The notes below the pieces were generated by a model. It had not been told where the DNA came from and did no database searches. It worked only from the letters and a program-made list of their open reading frames with translations. This document shows, one piece after another, positions 59,982 through 64,000 of a DNA stretch of 64,000 nt; the stretch's first letter is position 1, and each line of letters starts with the position of its first letter. The stretch comes from Oasisia sp. SBJ-2009 (lineage: Eukaryota; Annelida; Polychaeta; Sabellida; Siboglinidae). The position numbers and the translations under genes are program-made. The DNA is taken from NCBI GenBank assembly GCA_964017155.1, contig OZ024860.1, forward strand, positions 50,900,858-50,964,857, written 5' to 3'.

Positions 59982-61236
59982 GCTCTGCCTGCCTCTGTTA
60001 GCTGTGTCTGCCTCTGTTAGCGTTGCCTGCCTCTGTTAGCTGTGCCTGCCTCTGTTAGCCGTGCCTGCCTCTGTTAGCGATGCCTGCCTCTGTTAGCCGT
60101 GCCTGCCTCTGTTAGCCATGCCTGCCTCTGTTAGCCGTGCCTGCCTCTATTAGCCATGCCTGCCTCTGTTAGCCATGCCTGCCTCTGTTAGCCATGCCTG
60201 CCTCTGTTAGCCGTGCCTGCCTCTGTTAGCCATGTCTGCCTCTGTTAGCCGTGCCTGCCTCTGTTAACGTTGCCTGCCTCTGTTAGCCGTGCCTGCCTCT
60301 GTTAGCCGTGCCTGCCTCTGTTAGCCATGCCTACCTCTGTTAGCCATGCCTACCTCTGTTAGTCGTGCCTGCCTCTGTTAACGTTGCCTGCCTCTGTTAG
60401 CCGTGCCTTCCTCTGTTAGCCGTGCCTGCCTCTGTTAGCTGTGCCTACCTCTGTTAGCCGTGCCAGCCTCTGTTAGCCATGCCTGCCTCTGTTAGCCGTG
60501 CCAGCCTCTGTTAGCCGTGCCTGCCTCTGTTAGCCGTGCCTGCCTCTGTTAGCCGTTCCTGCCTCTGTCAGCCATGCCTGCCTCTGTCAGCCATGCCTGC
60601 CTCTGTTAGCCATGCCTGCTTCTGTTAGCAGTGCCTGCCTCTGTTAGCCGTGCCTGCCTATGTTAGCATTGCTTGCCTCTGTTAGCCGTGCCTGCCTCTG
60701 TTAGCCGTGCCTGCCTCTGTTAGCCGTTCCTGCCTCTGTCAGCCATGCCTGCCTCTGTCAGCCATGCCTACCTCTGTTAGCCATGCCTACCTCTGTTAGC
60801 CGTGCCTGCCTCTGTTAGCCGTGCCTACCTCTGTTAGCCGTGCCAGCCTCTGTTAGCCGTGCCTGCCTCTGTTAGCCGTGCCTGCCTCTGTTAGCCGTTC
60901 CTGCCTCTGTCAGCCATGCCTGCCTCTGTCAGCCATGCCTGCCTCTGTTAGCCATGCCTGCTTCTGTTAGCAGTGCCTGCCTCTGTTAGCCGTGCCTGCC
61001 TATGTTAGCATTGCTTGCCTCTGTTAGCCGTGCCTGCCTCTGTTAGCCGTGCCTGCCTCTGTTAGCCGTTCCTGCCTCTGTCAGCCATGCCTGCCTCTGT
61101 CAGCCATGCCTGCCTCTGTTAGCCATGCCTGCTTCTGTTAGCAGTGCCTGCCTCTGTTAGCCGTGCCTGCCTATGTTAGCATTGCTTGCCTCTGTTAGCC
61201 GTGCCTGCCTCTGTTAGCCGTGCCTGCCTCTGCTGT
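59982..61236. repeat. 19-bp minisatellite with 171-bp higher-order repeat
   Basis: About 65 copies of TGCCTGCCTCTGTTAGCCG. The variant TTCCTGCCTCTGTCAGCCA occurs at 60,556, 60,727, 60,898 and 61,069, exactly 171 bp (nine units) apart. Blocks starting at 60,556, 60,898 and 61,069 share the same internal variants (GCTTCTGTTAGCAG, GCCTATGTTAGCAT), while that at 60,727 differs. Confidence 0.93.
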
Positions 61237-62060
61237 TCAGTCTACAGTCTTACTATTCTGAAAGATATGTAAATAATTTGGACATTTTGTGTGTGAAATA
61301 TTTGCCTTGTGTCAGGTCAACCGTTAGGATTAGAACTGTGGTAATAATTTTATGTTTTGATTATGAATATTTGTGTTGAGTACAGATTTATAAATGAGAG
61401 CTGTCTTGTGTTGGTAATTTAATAAAAGTAATTATAGCACTGCTAATTAGTTGTGTGTGCCTGTGATAGCATGTGGGTGTATGAAGGTAGACAGGGAAGC
61501 ATGCATGCACATGTAGTAGTATCTGCCTGCACAAGTACAGGCATGTATTCATGCTCACATGTATCTAGGCAAGTAAACAGTGTTTGTATAAAATTGTATA
61601 AAATATGTCGCACACAAATGCAAACAACTCAATTGTTTGTCACATAAAGGCAACTTGTGGCATTTGAGACTGTCAGACGATTGGCTGTTCCACTTAGTAC
61701 CACAGACACAGCAGACAACGATCGGTATTCGCCACCTGACAGATGGCGCTGGCGGTACCATGGGGCTCATTCCTCGATCACAAACGGAGCTATGTAAATA
61801 CAGCCGTGGGACTGAAACAGTCGACATCTTGCAATGTCCCGAATATAAATACAGCATTGAAGAACTAGCTACTTACTTAAGAGTTCATTTTCTCTCGTGA
61901 GTGTATAGACATGTGCGAGTGTGTGCATGCTGCCTTGGATGTTATTTTCAGCAGCAGAATGTAGAACGGAAATAAATAGAAGAACTGCTCTGAATAAATC
62001 AGCCGATGTTATTTTAGCAATGCATAGTTTTTTTTGCATAGTTAGGAAACAGATGAGCAT
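61237..62060. other. Non-repetitive stretch, no gene recognised
   Basis: AT-rich single-copy DNA. 61,640-61,860 is moderately GC-rich, without a recognisable exon. Confidence 0.45.
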
Positions 62061-62080
62061 GACTGCCCCATCCCCACAGG

Positions 62081-62167
62081 CCTGGAGCATCTTCATCTTC
62101 CTCTTCCAGGGAGACAGGCACTTGGACCGAGTCCATGAGTGCAGACTACATCGACCCAGCTCAATCA
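62081..62167 (+). CDS. Candidate internal exon of an unidentified gene
   Basis: CATCCCCACAG at 62,070-62,080 is a good acceptor. It is followed by an open stretch reading PGASSSSSSRETGTWTESMS and then ADYIDPAQSRA, ending GTGCCAG|GTCACA at 62,168. The Ser-rich, low-complexity-then-polar composition looks like real coding sequence of a disordered protein region. I do not recognise the family, and the donor is weak. The 39-bp array starts at this point. Confidence 0.35.
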
Positions 62168-63140
62168 CGTGCCAGGTCACAGTGGTCTTGTTGACACTGT
62201 TTGTTCTATGCCGGATCAAAGGGGTGTTGTTGACACTGTTTGTTCTATGCCGGATCAAAGGGATGTTGTTGGCACTGTTTGTTCTATGCCGGATCAAAGG
62301 GGTGTTGTTGACACTGTTTGTTCTATGCCGGATCAAAGGGGTGTTGTTGACACTGTTTGTTCTATGCCGGATCAAAGGGATGTTGTTGACACTGTTTGTT
62401 CTATGCCGGATCAAAGGGATGTTGTTGACACTGTTTGTTCTATGCCGGATCAAAGGGATGTTGTTGACACTGTTTGTTCTATGCCAGATCAAAGGGATGT
62501 TGTTGACACTGTTTGTTCTATGCCAGATCAAAGGGATGTTGTTGACACTGTTTGTTCTATGCCAGATCAAAGGGATGTTGTTGACACTGTTTGTTCTATG
62601 CCAGATCAAAGGGATGTTGTTGACACTGTTTGTTCTATGCCAGATCAAAGGGGTGTTGGTGACACTGTTTGTTCTATGCCAGATCAAAGGGGTGTTGTTG
62701 ACACTGTTTGTTCTATGCCAGATCAAAGGGGTGTTGTTGACACTGTTTGTTCTATGCCAGATCAAAGGGATGTTGTTGACACTGTTTGTTCTATGCCGGA
62801 TCAAAGGGATGTTGTTGACACTGTTTGTTTTATGCCGGATTAAAGGGATGTTGTTGACACTGTTTGTTCTATGCCGGATCAAAGGGGTGTTGCTGGCACT
62901 GTTTGTTTTATGCCGGATCAAAGGGATGTTGTTGACACTGTTTGTTTTATGCTGGATCAAAGGGATGTTGTTGGCACTGTTTGTTCTATGCCGGATCAAA
63001 GGGGTCTTGTTGACACTGTTTGTTCTATGCCAGGTCAAAGAGGTGTTGTTGACACTATTTGTTCTACGCCGGGTCAAAGGGGTGTTGTTGCCACTATTTG
63101 TTCTATGTCAAGTCAAAGGGGGTGTTGTTGACACTATTTG
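62160..63140. repeat. 39-bp minisatellite
   Basis: About 25 copies with core GTTGTTGACACTGTTTGTTC and TATGCCGGATCAAAGGG. The unit is 13 codons and stop-free, giving open frames on both strands. The first copy (GTGCCAGGTCACAGTGGTC) overlaps the end of the candidate exon at 62,081; edge copies on the right again read GCCAGGTCAAAG (about 63,030). Confidence 0.93.
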
Positions 63141-63329
63141 CTGTATGCCACCACATTCTGAAAGAACAACTGCTGTAGTAGAATAATTAATTTGCTGAGA
63201 CATATCTAAATATCTCAGATGCTGTAACATATGTTCCTGTTCTTGCTAATGCAACATTTTCCAATCAGCCAAACTAAAAGTGCTACATTGTTCATTGCAG
63301 TAGCTAGACACAGTTAGTTGTTCCCAAAG

Positions 63330-63505
63330 CAGAACCCAATACTTCCATGGGACCGTCCTGGGTCTACTGTATATTTTTCCATAAGGACCATCCTGGGTCC
63401 TTTGGGCATACTTTCATGGGGACCATATTGGGTCCACTGGATATACTTCCATGGGGATCATCCTGAGTCCTTTGGGCATACTTCCATGGGACCATCTGGG
63501 TGAGC
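63330..63505. repeat. Diverged 35-bp tandem repeat
   Basis: About five imperfect copies with core CCATCCTGGGTCC and CATACTTCCATGGG. Confidence 0.8.
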
Positions 63506-63915
63506 TGTGTATAATTATTTTGATTGGGTCCTGTTAGATCTTCTGGAAATATTTAGACTGGAATTGTCACTGAAGACACAACAAATAACATATATACTCT
63601 ATAAGTGCTGCATTAATAGTTGTGTCATCATAAATATGTATGTACAGGTGTAGATGTTTGCTAAGCACTTTCTGAAGTATTTCTTACATCGTGCAAAATA
63701 GCAACAACGAAACTTCCTCGTTTCCTTTAATAGCTTGCCTTGTCATGGCAGACATTTTATTTAATACTTCATGGACATTCAAACATTGGTCTACGGAAAC
63801 TTAACCTAGACTACATGTAACATGTGTAATAACTTAATAAATAGATTCATTTAATAAATCAACAACAAACATAATTAATGATTTCCGAAAGTGCAACTGT
63901 GTTTGTACAAGATAA
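63506..63915. other. Non-repetitive stretch, no gene recognised
   Basis: AT-rich single-copy sequence. Confidence 0.5.
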
Positions 63916-63919
63916 ACTT

Positions 63920-64000
63920 GTAGTAGGAATGAGGGTGAGATAACTTGACCTTGTGGAGGATGAGGTAACTTGACCTTGTGGAGGATGAGGATGAGGTAAC
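63920..64000. repeat. Start of a tandem array at the right edge
   Basis: About three copies of GAGGTAACTTGACCTTGTGG with GAGGAT spacers; continues beyond the window. Confidence 0.75.

Noticed and set aside
61869..63186. 400-residue repeat proteins on both strands (LLTLFVLCRIKG; TNSVNNIPLIRHR)
   Set aside because: The 39-bp unit is stop-free in both orientations; no flanking gene structure apart from the candidate exon listed.

Overview
The window is animal nuclear DNA, not prokaryotic. It holds intron-containing genes with GT-AG junctions, poly(A) signals, tRNA-derived SINEs, a decayed non-LTR retrotransposon and DNA-transposon remnants. I recognise four conserved genes from translated exons: CNOT7/8-type deadenylase (minus strand, C-terminal exon off the left edge), VPS37A (plus), ribosomal protein L9 (minus, complete) and a YIPF5/YIPF7-type Yip1 protein (plus, only the cytosolic N-terminal exons inside the window). 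CNOT7 and VPS37A lie head to head, as in vertebrates, so this is probably an invertebrate deuterostome or another slowly evolving bilaterian. The abundance of minisatellites that straddle exon/intron junctions makes a cephalochordate (amphioxus) my preferred guess, but the sequence alone does not prove it.

Layout. 1-12,640: CNOT7 on the minus strand, with a 7-kb 24-bp minisatellite filling most of its fourth intron. 12,641-14,522: shared CNOT7/VPS37A upstream region carrying a MITE. 14,523-26,616: VPS37A, with tandem arrays in or beside many of its introns, a THAP-domain transposon remnant with TTAA flanks, and a 3' poly(A) signal. 27,081-31,658: RPL9, tail to tail with VPS37A and with a 5'TOP transcription start. 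31,659-31,734: compact RPL9/YIPF5 bidirectional promoter. 31,734-36,524: YIPF5 5' exons. 36,525-64,000: no further recognisable exon of a known gene. This part is dominated by minisatellites (36-bp, 32-bp, 44-bp, 24-bp, 19-bp and 39-bp families) plus one complete non-autonomous hAT element with a perfect 8-bp target duplication.

Roughly 40% of the window is tandem repeat, by my own summation of array lengths. The most striking pattern is that several arrays are built from the splice junction itself. The repeat unit contains the end of an exon and the functional 5' splice site, so the donor is present 3 to about 25 times in a row (CNOT7 exon 1, CNOT7 exon 5, VPS37A exon 4). Other arrays run up to, or within tens of bases of, a 3' splice site (VPS37A exons 7, 9 and 11). 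Very long open frames in the repeat arrays (up to about 1,890 codons) are artefacts of stop-free units whose length is a multiple of three.

Functionally, the genes are housekeeping: mRNA deadenylation (CNOT7), ESCRT-I endosomal sorting (VPS37A), large ribosomal subunit (RPL9) and ER-Golgi membrane traffic (YIPF5). They are not a pathway; their pairing reflects two bidirectional promoters.
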